A DNA stretch of 64,000 nucleotides from Diaporthe sp. PMI_573 (taxonomy: Eukaryota; Ascomycota; Sordariomycetes; Diaporthales; Diaporthaceae), in assembly GCA_021399435.1 (NCBI GenBank), contig JAJTUP010000003.1, positions 124,001 to 188,000 on the forward strand, given 5' to 3'. The notes under the pieces are model-generated. The model was not told the DNA's origin. It searched no databases and saw only the letters and a list, made by a program, of their open reading frames with translations. The translations under genes were made by a program, and so were the position numbers. How positions within the stretch are numbered: position 1 is the first letter of the stretch; each line of letters begins with the position of its first letter. Below are positions 21,847 through 38,669 of this stretch, piece by piece.

Positions 21847-24800
21847 CTATTTACACTTCAAGAGTGACGAGTTTGCAGCAATCTTGTCGGCCGTGACTGT
21901 GATGGGCACTGCCGCCATGACATCAAACACGGTGAGCAGCGCCTTGCAGTCCCGCAGAGCCCAGTTGATGAGCTCGATGGCAGTCAGCGAGTCGATGCCG
22001 TACGAGTGCAGGAAGCGGTGCGTGTCAACCTCGGCCGGTGTCGTGTGCAGCATCTTGGCCACGAAGTCGACCAGCGCCTCGAGCACCACCGCAGAACCCG
22101 TCGCCACCGAATCAGCCGCCGCCAGCCTCGACTGGACGCTGTCCTTGCCCGTCGCATTGGAACCATCAGAACCTCGTGCGCCCGCTGTTCTGGTGCCCGT
22201 CTTGGCCATGATTGCGAAGCGCGCGTCCGACGACGAGAGATACCACGGCGTCTCGATGCCAGCCTCCAACGCGCTGCCGCCCGTCGCCAGGCCCGTCATG
22301 ACCTGCGGGCCCAGCTCCTGCGCCATGTCGCCCGCGATGGCAACCTTGACGAGCCGCAGCAGGTCGTCCTCCCGCAGCCCGTACGGCTCCTCCCAGTCGC
22401 GGAACCCCTCCGTCATGCCCCTCGCTGACAGCACGCCGACGTCACGCACGATACCTACGTCTAGCGTCACGGCACGTAGACCCCTCGCGCGCCTGAAGTG
22501 CGCCACCGCGTCCTGGAACGCCCCGCCCGCCGCATAGTTGGCCACGCCGCGCTCGCCGAAGATGGCCGTGAAGGAGCTCAGCGTCACGAAGAAGTCGGCC
22601 CTGTCGCCCACCGCCGAGTGCAGGTTCCACGTCCCCGCCACCTTGGGCGACACCGACTCGGCCCAGTCGCGGTGGCTCATGTTGCGGAATAGCCCGTCGC
22701 GAAGCACCATGGCGCACTGAACCACGCCCTTGACCCCGCTGCCGCCGTCACTGGCCAGCTGGTCGACCACCGCGCGGACGGCCGCAGCGTCGGTGATGTC
22801 GCATGCGGGTGCCAGGACCTTTACTCCGCGTCGCTCGAGGCCTGAAACGAGCTCCTGTGCCTCGGCCGACTTGACCCCCGACCGCGAGAGGAAGCACAGC
22901 TTGCGTGCGCCGTTGTCCGCGAGCAGGGTGGCCAAGCTACGTCCGAGGCCACCGAGCCCGCCCGCCAGGATGTAGTACGCCTCCGGGTCGAGGTTCAACG
23001 AGCCGGAGCCCAGGCCCCGGTGGCGACGCAGCACCGGCACAACCTGGGCCCGCGTCTGGTTGGACTCCATCTGGGCTTCCGTCTCTCCTCCCTTGTCCCC
23101 GTCCGCGTCAAACAACAGTGCGATCTTTCCCTGGTGTCTGCCGCTCTGCATCAGCCGGAAGGCCGCCTCGACCTCGCTGGCCGGGTATGTGACCAGCGGG
23201 GCAATCGGCGTCGTCACGCCCCTCCTCAGCAGGTTAAACGAGCCGCGCATAATCTCCCCCAGCAGGTCCGGCCTCTCCAGCGCAATACGCTTAACATCAA
23301 AGAAGTGGAACGACGCGTTCTGCAGCAGCGGCCGCATATCAAGCCGCGCATTCCCCAAGATATCCCTCGCCCCGATCTCAACAAACGTCCCAAACGGCGC
23401 GATACAGTGCCACGTCTGCCTTAGCGCCTCACCCGCCAGCGAGTTCAGCACCACATCCACGCCGTGGCCCCGCGTGAGCCGCCTGATCCCCGGGGCGAAC
23501 CCGCACCCGGGGTCCCGCGAGCTAAAGATGTGGTCGTCAGCTATGCCGTACACGTCCCGCAGCAGAGCGCGCTTCGGCTCCGACCCCACCGTCGCAAAGA
23601 CCTCCAGCCCGACGTGCCTCGCGATCTGCACCGCCGCCTGGCCCACCCCGCCCGCGGCGGCGTGGATGAGTATCGTCTGGCCTTTCTGCACGCGCGCGAC
23701 GTGCACGAGCGCGTACCACGCCGTGCCGTGCACGAGGGGCACCGACGCGGCGGCGGCGAACGAGAGGTCCGCGAGGGGCCCGTCCAGAACGGCGCAGGAC
23801 GACGCCCGCGCGCGGTGCACCGTCCTCAGCGCGCCGGGGTGTAGCATCACGACCCTGTCGCCCGGCTTGATGCCGTCGGCCGCGGGGCCGGCCCGCAGCA
23901 CCACGCCTGCCGCGTCCCAGCCCAGGTCGAGCCCGGTCATCTGGCCCATCACGGTCATGACGTCGCGGAAGTTGAGCGAGGCCGCCTTGACGGCGATCTC
24001 GACCTCGTCGTCGCCCAGGGGCGCGTTGGCCTCGTCGTCGCATGGCTCGTAGCAGAGCGTGTCCAGCAGGCCGGCATTCCGCACGCTGAGCTTCACCGGG
24101 CCGGCTTGAGCGAGGGGCTCGTTGGCTGCGCCTGTGCTGTTGCGGGGAGCGAGGCGGTGGAGGTTCGTGTTGAGCCCGTGATCCTCGACTACCCTGCTGG
24201 TGTGAATGATACTGTCCTGGATCATAAACTCGGCCTCGCCGCCGGCATCATCGTCCCGGATGGTTTGCAGCACCCGCCGGACCAGCTGGGCGAGCCTCTG
24301 GGGCGTAAGAGATGAGCCACCCCCGTCAGGGCTTGAATCAGACGACGAAGGCCTAGGAGTCGCGAGGGTGTAAAACGGCAGTCCAGGCTCCTCGTTACGC
24401 ACCACGCGCGCCATGCCTGTCACCATCGACGAGCCGGGATCGTCGGCGCTGATGCCCGTCACCCAGAGGAGGCTGTTCGAGTTGAACACCAGGCTCTTGA
24501 TCCCGTCGAAGCCCGCCTCGCTCATGTGCGGAAGCACTCCACCGTCGAGTTCCAGGAGGGAGATGCACAGCTTTCCCTTGATGGTTTCCACTGCTGGTGC
24601 CGTCTCGCTGCCGCTTGGATCCCATTTGATAATCGTGGGCGTATTATTTGCATCCTCGGCCAGGGAGGTGGCAAACTCGGCTGTTAGTTTTGCGGTTGCA
24701 TCGGAGGTGACTGTGGGTTGAAGGATGACGATCTCTTTTTGGGTTTCGACATGGACGTGCCTGTTTCTGTCTTTGCTTGCGCCGTTGGCGGCTGGTTTCA

Positions 24801-27800
24801 GCGATGCGATGAGGACATTGAGTTCCTGCTCGCTGCCATCTGTGTTCTCCAGGTTGTTAAACACAGCCCAGTCCGCGAGTCCAGCAGCGCGGCCGATGGA
24901 CTGCACCTGGGCCACCTTTTCAGTGGGAACAGTCAGGCACAAGTGCCCGTCGCTTGCTAGCGTGGCCGTGACATTCTTGATGACCAGCTCAATCTGCTCG
25001 TCCGTGGCGGCTGAGGAAAACACAGAAGCTGGAACAATGATGATGTCCCTGGTTGTCTTGTCCACCCCAGGCGTCTCTGTTTGTTGCGGCCGCCGCAGGT
25101 CCAGCACTGTGGCACGTACGAGACTAGTGTCTGACTCATTTTGTGCTTGGTTTAATTGCTCTCCGAGGGCTTGTTGGACTTCCTCGTCTTGTGACCAGAG
25201 ATCACAGTCTGCTGTTTGCAGCACAGTGGAGAGCCGGGAGCTTTTACCAGCAGCCACGCAGGAGAGAAGCAGGGGCCCGAGCATCCCGTTTCCTGGTGCC
25301 ACTGTCACAACTTCCGAGATAGAAAGGTCTGGTTTCGAGTGATGTACGACTTGGATGAGTTCACACAAGACGTGGGTAGCCTCGTTCAGGTTTGGGTTCA
25401 TCGTCCGAGACCGGTCTGCCATAGTGGTAGTGATGGCGACCTTCTCCTCCTCAAGCCCACGCAGAAACCTAACGGCAGGCTGCCACACCAATTTACTACA
25501 CAAGCTCCTCACAGCAGAGCCAGCACCGAGGGCCGCGGAGGTCTGGACTTGCCCCCCAATCTCAGAGCAGCGGAACCCAGCTACCCTCAGCACCGGCTTA
25601 CCCCCGGCGGCAGTCATGACAATGTTGCTGACAACCTCGTTGAACCCGTCCCGCGTGGTCCCAGAGAAGCCAGACAGACGCGCACCCGCGTCAGAGGGGA
25701 TATTTGCAGAAATGGCGATCTCCTCTATGGTCTTTGGCACCATGGCCTGTGAAACATGGCCCTGGCTGCCCCTCAGCGCCGCGAAGGCCGCGTGGAAGAC
25801 GGCATCCAGCGTTGCCGGGTGGATAATCACGTCGCCGGACCCCCTCACGCGCGGCAACTCGACGTCGCAGCAGCTCTGGCCCTCCTCGCTGGTCTGAATA
25901 GTCGTCAGGCAACGGAACGAGGAGCCGTAGTTGAGACCTGCCGCGTCCAGCTCGCGGTAGAAGGACTCAGGCTTGACCGTGGAGGTGCAGCTTTCCAGGG
26001 CTTTCTGGTAGGCCGCCATGGATGCATTGTGCCGCCCTGCATCTGCCTCTGTCGCTGGTGTAGGCGTGTCCCCTGACCCAGATGAAATAGTTGTTGTTGC
26101 TGTTGGGAAGACAGACGGCGCTGGCTCGAACTCCAGCATCAACAGCCCCGTGCAGTTCCTTTTCAATTCCCCCTTGCCATCGGGCGACGTGCTGACGGTG
26201 AACTCAGTCCACGCACCGGAAGCATCCCGCAATGCCGTCCGGTTCGGCCTGAGGCAGATCGTGTACTCGACGGTCGCTCCACTCTCGGGCGGGACCACCA
26301 CTGCCGCCATGAGGTGAAGCTCGCGAATGCGGAACATCTTGATTCTTTTATTGTTGCTGTTGGTGGAATGTGACTGACGTGCTGCCTCTACGGCCATGGC
26401 GATGAACCCGGCCGCTGGGAATAACATCGTGCCCTGAATCTTGTGGTCGGCCAGCCAGGGTGCGTCCGCTAGGGCGATATGGCCGCGCCATGTATGTTCC
26501 CCTGCCACGAGGGATGGGTACGGCGCCCCAAGAAGACCACCAGGGCCAGGGCTGGCGCGCAGACGGTGCTCGCTGGCCAGGCGCGTCTCCGCCCAGTATG
26601 TCTTGGTATGGTTCCAAGGGTATGCGGGCAGGTCAACAAGGACTCGAGGCAGCCTGATAGTGGAGGTAATGTCGTGGCTGGGGCTCGTGTGATTGATCGT
26701 GCCCCAGTTTACGGGATAGGCCTGAGCAAACAAGGTGCCTGCCAGCCCCAGGGCAGTCTCGAGGGCATTGGAACCGCGCGCGAGGACCGAGTAGTATGGT
26801 ATATCAGCAACTCCCACAGCCTTGAGGCTCTGTGTGGCCGGCCCTTTAAGAGCCGGGTGCGGACCGACCTCGACCAGCACATCGACCGCCTTTCCGGAGC
26901 TCAAGGCCAAGCCAGAGCCATCTCCGCCGCGCGCCATGCTCTGCACAGCAGGCGCAAACTGCACGGTTGACACCAGGTTGCGCACCCAGTACGCCGGTCC
27001 CAGCTCGCTCGGGTCCCGGATCACGGCCCCCGTCACGCTCGAGAACATACGGCACCCCGCGCCGTCCACCAGATTCGCAGGGTCACGAGGCTGTTGAGCG
27101 TCAGGCGCAATATCGCAGATGGCCTCGAGGTACTCCTCGGCGACCTCTCGCATGTGCGGCGAGTGATACGCCGTATCAACCTTGAGCCTGCGCGCAAACA
27201 AACCCCTATCCTGCAGCACAGAAAGCAGCCTGTCTACGGCGTCGGATTCGCCCGAAAGCGTCACGCTCTGCGGCGAGTTGACGCACGCGACGTGCACCTC
27301 GCCCGGGGTCACCTCGGCGATGACCTTGGCCGCCGTCTCCGCTGAAGCCCCGACCGCCATCATGGCGCCCTGTACGCCCCCCTCCTCGCGCAGGCTCGCC
27401 GAAAGCACCCCGCGGTGGTACGCGACCTTCCACGCGTCCTCGCGGCTTAGCATGCCCGCGCAGAACGCCGCCGCGATCTCGCCACTCGAGTGGCCCGCCA
27501 CCGCGGCCGGGACAATCCCCCATGCCCGCAGGAGCTCCACCAGTGCCACCTGCAGCACCGAGCACAGCGTCTGTCCGTACAGCGCGGCGGCCACCTTGGA
27601 GGTGGCTTTCGGCCTGGCCAGCTCGGCGGCCGCCGACCATGTGCAGCCCAGGGAGGTTCGCAGGTATGTATCTGCCGCGTCGATGCTGGCTTTGAAAACT
27701 GGATGGGCCATGAGTTCTAGGCCCATCGCGGGCCATTGTGCGCCTTGGCCTGTGAAGATAAAGCCTAGGGCCGGCCGGCGTGAGGACAGGAGGCATGGGG

Positions 27801-29555
27801 ATGGGTTCTCGACGACCTTGTCGTGTATGGCGTGCTGGAGCTCCGGGATCGTGCTGGCCACGGCGAAGGTTTTCCATTGGAGATGTGATCGGTGGTTTGA
27901 AAGTGTGTAGGCCAGGTCCGCGAGGAATTCGTCTTGCGGAGGTGACGAGGCGGAGGACGACGTCTCCAGGTAGGTCGATAGTGCCTCCTTGACACGGGTT
28001 GTGCCGTCTTTATCCTGCGCGCTAAGGGGGAAGACACGGTATTTTGCTGGCGAAGCCATCATCCCGCCTCCTGGACTGTTGGTTGCGGCTGACGTTGCTG
28101 ATGTTCCTATACTAGTGTGCACGACACCATTTCCCCTTTGGCTAAGGTAGCTAAACGCATCGTCCAGCACGCAGTGTGCATTGGAGCCGCCGTACCCAAA
28201 CGAGTTGCAGCTGATGCGTCGAATCCCACCTGGCCCTGGCTGGAGTTTCGTGACGGTCCTGGGAACCTCGAGACCCCACTCGTCGAGCTTGAGTTTTGGG
28301 TTGAGTGTCTTGATGTTGACAGTCGGCGGTATCAGGCCGTTCTCCAGGATAAGCACGCTCTTGATAATGGCTGCCAGGCCCGCGACAGCTTCCAGATGCC
28401 CAATGTTGGACTTGACAGACCCTACCAGCAGGTCGCCTTGTCCAGGAGCACGGTTGGCAGCAATAGTGGCAGCCAGCGCAGAAGTCTCTGCCAGGTCGCC
28501 GGCCTGGGTTCCCGTCCCATGCGCCTCGATATAGTTCGTCTCGCCAAAGTCCAGCCCAGCCCGTGCGTACACATCCCGGATCAGCGATGCCTGCGCCTCC
28601 GCACTCGGCAGCGTGAATCCCTTCGTGTTGCCGTCCTGGCCCGATCCCGTTGCCCGGATCACCGCCCGTATCGGATCCCGCCTGACGACCGCATCATCCG
28701 CTCTTCGCAGTACCACCGCCGCAAACCCCTCGCCGCGGCCATATCCGTCCGCCGAGGCGTCGAAGCTCTTGCAGCGCCCGTCCGCCGCCAGGAAACCCTG
28801 GCCCGAGAGGTACATGAACATATCCGGGCCGAGCAGCAGGTTGCAGCCCGCCACGATGGCGAGGTCGCACTCTCGCGCGCGCAGCGCCTGGCACGCGAGG
28901 TGCAGCGCCACCATTGACGAGCTGCACGCCGTGTCGACGGTGACGCTGGGCCCGCGGAGGTCCAGCAGCCACGAGACGCGGTTGGACGTGCTAGTGCGCT
29001 GCAGCCCCGTCACGCTGAACCCGGGTGCCGCGGGCGTGTCCGCGTTGTCGCGGCCGATGATGTCCTTGTAGTCATCTGTGAACTGGCCCACGAACACGCC
29101 CGTGGCCGAGCCCGCCAGCGAGGCGAGCGGGACCCCGGCTGTCTCCAGCGCCTCGTACACCACCTCGAGCGTCAATCGTTGCTGCGGGTCCATTGCTCGG
29201 GCCTCGGCTGCCGAGATGCTGAAGAACGGGGCGTCGAAGGCTGAGATGCCGCCTGAGAGGAAGTGGGCGCCGGACGCTTTGTTGGATGGGAATGAGGAGG
29301 CGTGAAAGCGGTCTTCGGGTATAGGGGACCATGCCGCTAGGTTGGGACAGTCGTGTGTTAGTATGGGCATATCGAGATTGGACGAGGTGAGAGCCAAGAG
29401 TAAGTATGACGAGATGTGTATGCTGGCTTACATCTGCCCTCACAAATGAACTCCCAGAAGTCTGCGAGGTTATTGCAACCCCCTGGAAAGCGGCATGATA
29501 GTCCTGTCACGGCCACTGCCACTGTGGCATCCTTATCCTGTGTTGGGGGAGTCAT
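21847..29555 (-). CDS. Highly reducing polyketide synthase (KS-AT-DH-ER-KR-ACP), 2537 aa
   Basis: Two exons, 29555-29432 and 29336-21847; the 95-nt intron joins CEGR to SAWSPIPEDRF at the start of the KS. KS: VDTACSSS (Cys near 179), EAHGTG, NIGHLE. AT: GHSSGE (Ser near 658). DH: His near 1006 in DHKIQGTMLFP and Asp near 1219 in HPATLDAVFH. There is no complete methyltransferase between DH and ER; the about 450-residue gap holds structural pseudo-KR and at most a degenerate SAM-fold remnant (VVTVAPGNGMLG). ER: HAAAGGVGQAA. KR: nucleotide site GGLGGLGRS, Ser and Tyr present, but Gly stands where the catalytic Asn is expected (YAAGGAF, near 2313). ACP: YGIDSLTAIEL. It should build a reduced starter chain. 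It is divergent from the thioesterase gene. No releasing domain is present. Confidence 0.93.
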
Positions 29556-30549
29556 ATTGAATGTGATGAGATGGTGGCAAGGGATTGTCTGCTGCTCAAT
29601 TTTACAAGACTAGTGGAATGGTGAGACTTGTGATTTGGGTTCAGGCAAGGAAGTCTCTTGTCAGTATAAATGAAGGTTTCCTAGCGACACCGGTTGTGTT
29701 TCTAGGATTCAGCATATATCTCGCTCGATGTCCTTTGGTTGAATTGGACCCTTGAACGCCCTTAGATAAAACTTGTTATTACTCCAAGATACATCAGAGG
29801 CTTCGGGTGCGCTTGCTGTTGTTGTTTATGTGATAACACTGGAAATGCTCAGTACATGGATGAACCAGACCATATTAGTATCAAGAAGGTATGAGATTCC
29901 AAATTATTTTACAATAAGAGGATGTGTATGATTTAAAACACAGGCTTCAACTTCACAGGAGCATTTCATCAATGCACTACCATCCTCACAAATTTATTTA
30001 GGCGCGCATACCTATGTAAACCGAAATGATATGCTTTCCCCAGTCGGCTAAGACTTGACTGTGCCGACGAGATTTAGTTACAGATAACACTGGAACTTGG
30101 GCAAGGCTGCACTGTGGGTATCGTCTTGCGTATGCTATGCCGAGTGGGTCTCTTGTCGGTGGGTTCTTGTCCAATAGGAGGATTGCACAAGCTTGTATGT
30201 GAACACTCTGATCTTTCCGAAAAAGCGAGTAATGTTCGCTATGTGGGGGTATGTTGTGGGATAAATGGTATCCAGATGATGTGTAAGCGAGGTAGCATTA
30301 GAATAATGCAACTAGGAGAGGAGAAATGGCTGATGTAAGAAATAACACTTCACACATGAAGACCATACACACGAGTTAGAGCGGGATTGCCAATCAGTAG
30401 CGTACCTTATCGAGGCTGTTCTGCTTGAACTGATTTATTTTATACAGGTCAAACAGTGGACATCAAACCTCTTTGCATACTTTTATGCTAGCATTCTGAA
30501 GCTCCGAGAGCCTTCAAGGTTAATCGAAGTTCATTCCAAGTCCAACATC
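29556..30549. promoter_or_regulatory. Shared divergent promoter region: HR-PKS and stand-alone thioesterase
   Basis: This 994-nt gap between two divergently transcribed cluster genes suggests co-regulation. It contains an AT-rich stretch near 29890-30000 and one TCCGAG word at 30503-30508, 42 bp before the thioesterase ATG. No classical AflR site (TCG-N5-CGR) was found by eye; the nearest is TCGTCTTGCGT at 30121. A plus-strand frame at 30114-30338 has no recognisable family and is probably not a gene. Confidence 0.5.
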
Positions 30550-31870
30550 ATGGTAACGCCGACAACAGCATTATCAGCCGAGCAGCTCTGTGACGCAGTC
30601 CTACAGATTATCGCAGCAGAGCTGGAGGTTGAACCGCAGGAGCTCTATGATGATCACACCGAGTTCGCGGAGCTAGGTCTTGACCGAAATCTAGCATCAA
30701 TCACCGTGGGCAAGATCAAGCAAAAAGCAGGCATTCAGCTACCAGAGGGTGTATTCAATGACTATCCTGACGTCGGGCTCTTCAAGCGTCACCTGCTGCA
30801 AGTGACACGGAGACCGGCAGCGCCAGCAGTGTCTGAGGCCACAGCACCACCGCCAAACCCAAGCAGGACGACTAACGGGAACAAGAACGGGCCATCAGCA
30901 CCGCTCTCAGTCCTCATCCGCGGAAACCGCACCGCCTCAACCAACACAAACCTCTTCCTCCTCCCCGACGGCAGCGGCTCCGCGATGGGCTATGCTCGCA
31001 TCCCACCCCTATCCCAAAACCACAACCTCTGGGCGCTCAACTCGCCCTTTCTCGGCCGCGGACGATCAATCGACGGCTTCACGATCCACGGTCTAGCCTC
31101 CATCTGGACAGAGGAGATCCTGTCGATCCAACCCCCAGGCCAGGTCCCGTATGCGCTTGGGGGCTGGTCCGCGGGCGGGTACTATGCATTTGAGGTGGCG
31201 AAGCAACTTCGCGCCAGGGGCCTCGTGGTCGACAAGCTCGTGCTCATTGACTCCCCGTCGCGCACCCGCTTCGAGGCCATGCCGCTCGCGGTGGTGGAGC
31301 ATCTGAGCAAGCATAACCTGATGGGCCAGGGTGGGCAGGCAAAGCCGGCGCCGGCGTGGCTGGTTGACCACTTCGCTGCGACGCTCAAGGCGGTTGAGGC
31401 TTATGGCCCTGTCCCCGTTGGGCCAGCTTCGAAGTCAAAATCTGCGTATGCTGCGAGTGGTAGTGATGTCGGGGATGCGTCGCCGCCTAAGGTATTTATC
31501 ATATGGGCTGAGGATGCGTTATTGAGTCCGGAGGAGGCAAGGCGCACTGGGTTGGATCTGAACGTGCGGGTGAGCCGCTTCTTATTGGAGTCGAGGCACG
31601 AGGAGGATTATGGGCCTGGGGGTTGGGAATTGCTGTTCCCTGTTGGCACGAGAATGAGTGTCGCTACGATGCCAGGGCATCATTTCAATATTGTTCATCC
31701 ACCCAATGTGAGTATCCTACAATATACATGGCCCGTGTTAGTAAAATTCATGCTTATCTGTCTACCTTTAGGTGGAGCGTCTTGGAAGTTTATTGCGCGA
31801 TGTTGTCCAGCATGACCGAGAAAAACAGGCAAATATGTGGCGAACGGTGGACGTGTTGGAGAAATCGTGA
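30550..31870 (+). CDS. Free-standing thioesterase with a degenerate ACP domain, 418 aa
   Basis: Two exons, 30550-31707 and 31772-31870 (64-nt intron), join HPPN to VERLGSLLRDV. Residues 8-85 have an ACP fold like that of NR-PKSs (DDHTEFAELGLD), but the LGxDS motif reads LGLDRN: the phosphopantetheine serine is missing. Residues about 130-410 are an alpha/beta-hydrolase thioesterase of the PKS/NRPS type I class (PF00975). It has the nucleophile in GGWSAGG (Ser207), the acid in WAEDAL (Asp322) and the base in PGHHF (His377/378). It resembles the C-terminus of an NR-PKS cut free from its synthase. In this cluster the NR-PKS's own thioesterase has lost Ser and His, so this protein is the likely release catalyst in trans (inferred). 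Confidence 0.9.
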
Positions 31871-32612
31871 AATCTTTTCAGGAGCAGTAGCATGCCCTTG
31901 TTTGTTGAACTTTTTCGACGTCTTGGAGTGTTGACTCTCCTTGGTGTCTTTCTAACATGATATCCGAAGGCAATTGTTCATGTCTCCCCGGCTGTTCATC
32001 GGCAACCCAGACAAGCTTGATAACCTGCCAACAAAAGTTCGTCCGTCTTACTCCCAAAAGACCTTATTCCTTCATCAAAAACTATCGCCTTGAATATGAT
32101 GCTTGAGAAAGTGTATATGAAGAACGTCTATGCACTTGCTGAAGTTTGGCCGTGCTGCCATCTGCTCCCGTGGATTCCGCAACGACCTCCGATATGCTGT
32201 TTCTGAATTGAATCACAATGTCAGAGGAGACTTTATTAATTCAAGGTCCAAGTTCCATCCTTCCAGTCTGATCAATATTTATACGAAGTCCCCCCATAGT
32301 TAACATAGGGTGCTTTTGTGATGGATGTGATGTTTGCTAAAGCATGGCAAATAATATTCGTACAGGCATTCGTTGAAGCCAAATCAGGCCGTGTCAAGAA
32401 ACACAGTCTGGTAAAGCGTCATTCTAGTACAAGATAGAGCAAACCACAGGTTACAGTGGGACTTTCTTAGATGAGAGTATCTTCAACAGCATCAGTCCTA
32501 CATGATGAAATTGTCCCGGAACCAAATGGTAGCATGGCAATATTCAAAGCAGGCAGATTGTGATTGAGCTATTTATGAAATGGTATGCAATGTCCAAACC
32601 ACGCAATAGCAT
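31871..32612. other. Convergent intergenic region
   Basis: These 742 nt lie between two converging genes (thioesterase and halogenase-methyltransferase) and should hold both terminators. No open frame of interest, repeat or RNA gene was seen. Confidence 0.5.
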
Positions 32613-37256
<4,644 letters not shown>

Positions 37257-38669
37257 TCAAATCGCTGCAGCCCATGAAGCACATTGAAGCTGCGCCGTAG
37301 CCTCATTTGTCAGAGACTGAAGCCTCACCCTCAAGTATGAAGCAAGAGCATATAGAAGCTCAGAAGAGCCCGGAGCCACGGCACATGATCCGCGCAAAGG
37401 CGCAGTACTATTTGCGGCCTTGTACCGTTTAGTAAACTGCAGGACCAGGGACGCCGTCCTAGGCAGACTTTCCATGATTTGCATGAGCGCCTCGCCCCGC
37501 CGTCCTTTCGACAGCCGCTCCCCTTCTGTTGCCAGAGAAGCCCTCCTGCTCTGATGAGACGAGCCCGAGCCGAAAGGAAAAGAGAAGTAATCCGGCACGC
37601 TCCAGCGTTGCGCGAGAAGAGCGCCGCTGCCACCGTCGGCGCTCGCGGGCGGCGAGTCGGCGTGCGCAGAAGACAACGACCGGGAGCCACCGCTGCCGCC
37701 GGCGACGAGCAGCAGGGCCCCGTACACGTCCAGCATAGAGACGCACGCCGTGGCCATCAGGAGCCCGGTGTTGACCTGCGCCGAGCAAGGGCAGACGAGC
37801 GCCGTGGCGAGACGGTCGCACGCGGTGCCGAGCAGCTCCATCGCTGACGCGAGGAGACCCGAGGCGTCGAAGTCGGTCGTGATGCCACGGCAGCCCGCCC
37901 CCGGCCGCCGCAACCTCTCGTTTGTGGCTTCCAGTTGCTCCTGGATGGCCATCGCCGAGCCAGCGCAGTCGGCCACCAGCGGCTGCTCGCTCCCTGGTCC
38001 GGCAACAGAGGCTGCGCAACTGCCGCTATTGTTGGGGCTCGAGTCGCTGAGGCAGGTCATCAGCACGTCCATGCCCATGTCTATATCCGGGAGGCCCTGC
38101 CGAAAACTATCGCTGTCGAATAGCTGCTGCTGTTGTTGCACGTGTGGGGTTGAACCTCGGCCTACCACCAGTTCGCCATGACTCGCCAAGTTTCGCAAAT
38201 CTCCACAGAAGGGAGGGTATTTGTCTCCTTGGTCGGCTGCTGCGGAAGGGAAGAGTGATGACGAGGGCCTCCCGGGCATCTGAGGCTCGAGACGAGGCAG
38301 GCTGGCACTGACACTGTCCTGCCGCGAGGCCCTGCTTGACGCCGTCGTCGACAGGCTGGGGGTTGATGACGGTCTGCGGTCAGCCGTGGCTGGTGCATGA
38401 CTCGAGGGAAGTAGATCTGGATAATGTCTTGGCTCCGCGGGAGCCCGCTTCTTGGCGTACGATGGCCCCCGGCCGTGCCGCCGTCCCACCCTCCGTGCGG
38501 CTGAATATGAACACGGATGTCCCATGCTGGCGCAGCGACTGCACACGGGCTTCTGGCTTTCACAGCGAACTTTCGATGCCGAGCACATATCACACGAGTT
38601 TTTGAGTTTCGGTGGAGCCTCCGCGGAAGACGCGGCCGGGACAGCGGCGGAGGCAGTGTTGCTGGACAT
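37257..38669 (-). CDS. AflR-type Zn2Cys6 pathway regulator, 470 aa
   Basis: The single-exon frame starts MSSNTASAAV (ATG 38669); an in-frame ATG at 38723 would add 18 residues. Near residues 25-52 is a Zn2Cys6 cluster, CDMCSASKVRCESQKPVCSRC, with the C-x2-C-x6-C-x6-C-x2-C-x6-C spacing of AflR. A basic stretch follows (RRVGRRHGRG), then Ser/Pro-rich linkers. The C-terminal half has the AflR domain (PF08493) pattern: clustered cysteines in LVCPCSAQVNTGLL and a long helical region ending SYLRVRLQSL. AflR-type proteins activate polyketide clusters. It is divergent from a second AflR-like gene across an 816-nt gap. Confidence 0.9.
   Translation of the reverse strand: MSSNTASAAVPAASSAEAPPKLKNSCDMCSASKVRCESQKPVCSRCASMGHPCSYSAARRVGRRHGRGPSYAKKRAPAEPRHYPDLLPSSHAPATADRRPSSTPSLSTTASSRASRQDSVSASLPRLEPQMPGRPSSSLFPSAAADQGDKYPPFCGDLRNLASHGELVVGRGSTPHVQQQQQLFDSDSFRQGLPDIDMGMDVLMTCLSDSSPNNSGSCAASVAGPGSEQPLVADCAGSAMAIQEQLEATNERLRRPGAGCRGITTDFDASGLLASAMELLGTACDRLATALVCPCSAQVNTGLLMATACVSMLDVYGALLLVAGGSGGSRSLSSAHADSPPASADGGSGALLAQRWSVPDYFSFPFGSGSSHQSRRASLATEGERLSKGRRGEALMQIMESLPRTASLVLQFTKRYKAANSTAPLRGSCAVAPGSSELLYALASYLRVRLQSLTNEATAQLQCASWAAAI

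Noticed and set aside
23060..24052. 330-codon plus-strand frame inside the HR-PKS
   Set aside because: Antisense shadow of a GC-rich coding region. Its translation is low-complexity Ser/Arg/Pro with no motif.
23900..25600. Active C-methyltransferase domain in the HR-PKS
   Set aside because: The interval between DH and ER is too short for a full CMeT and lacks a clear SAM-binding glycine motif; it is best read as structural pseudo-KR with a remnant.
30100..30140. AflR binding site in the HR-PKS/thioesterase promoter
   Set aside because: TCGTCTTGCGT at 30121 misses the TCG-N5-CGR consensus at the last base. No better match was found by eye.
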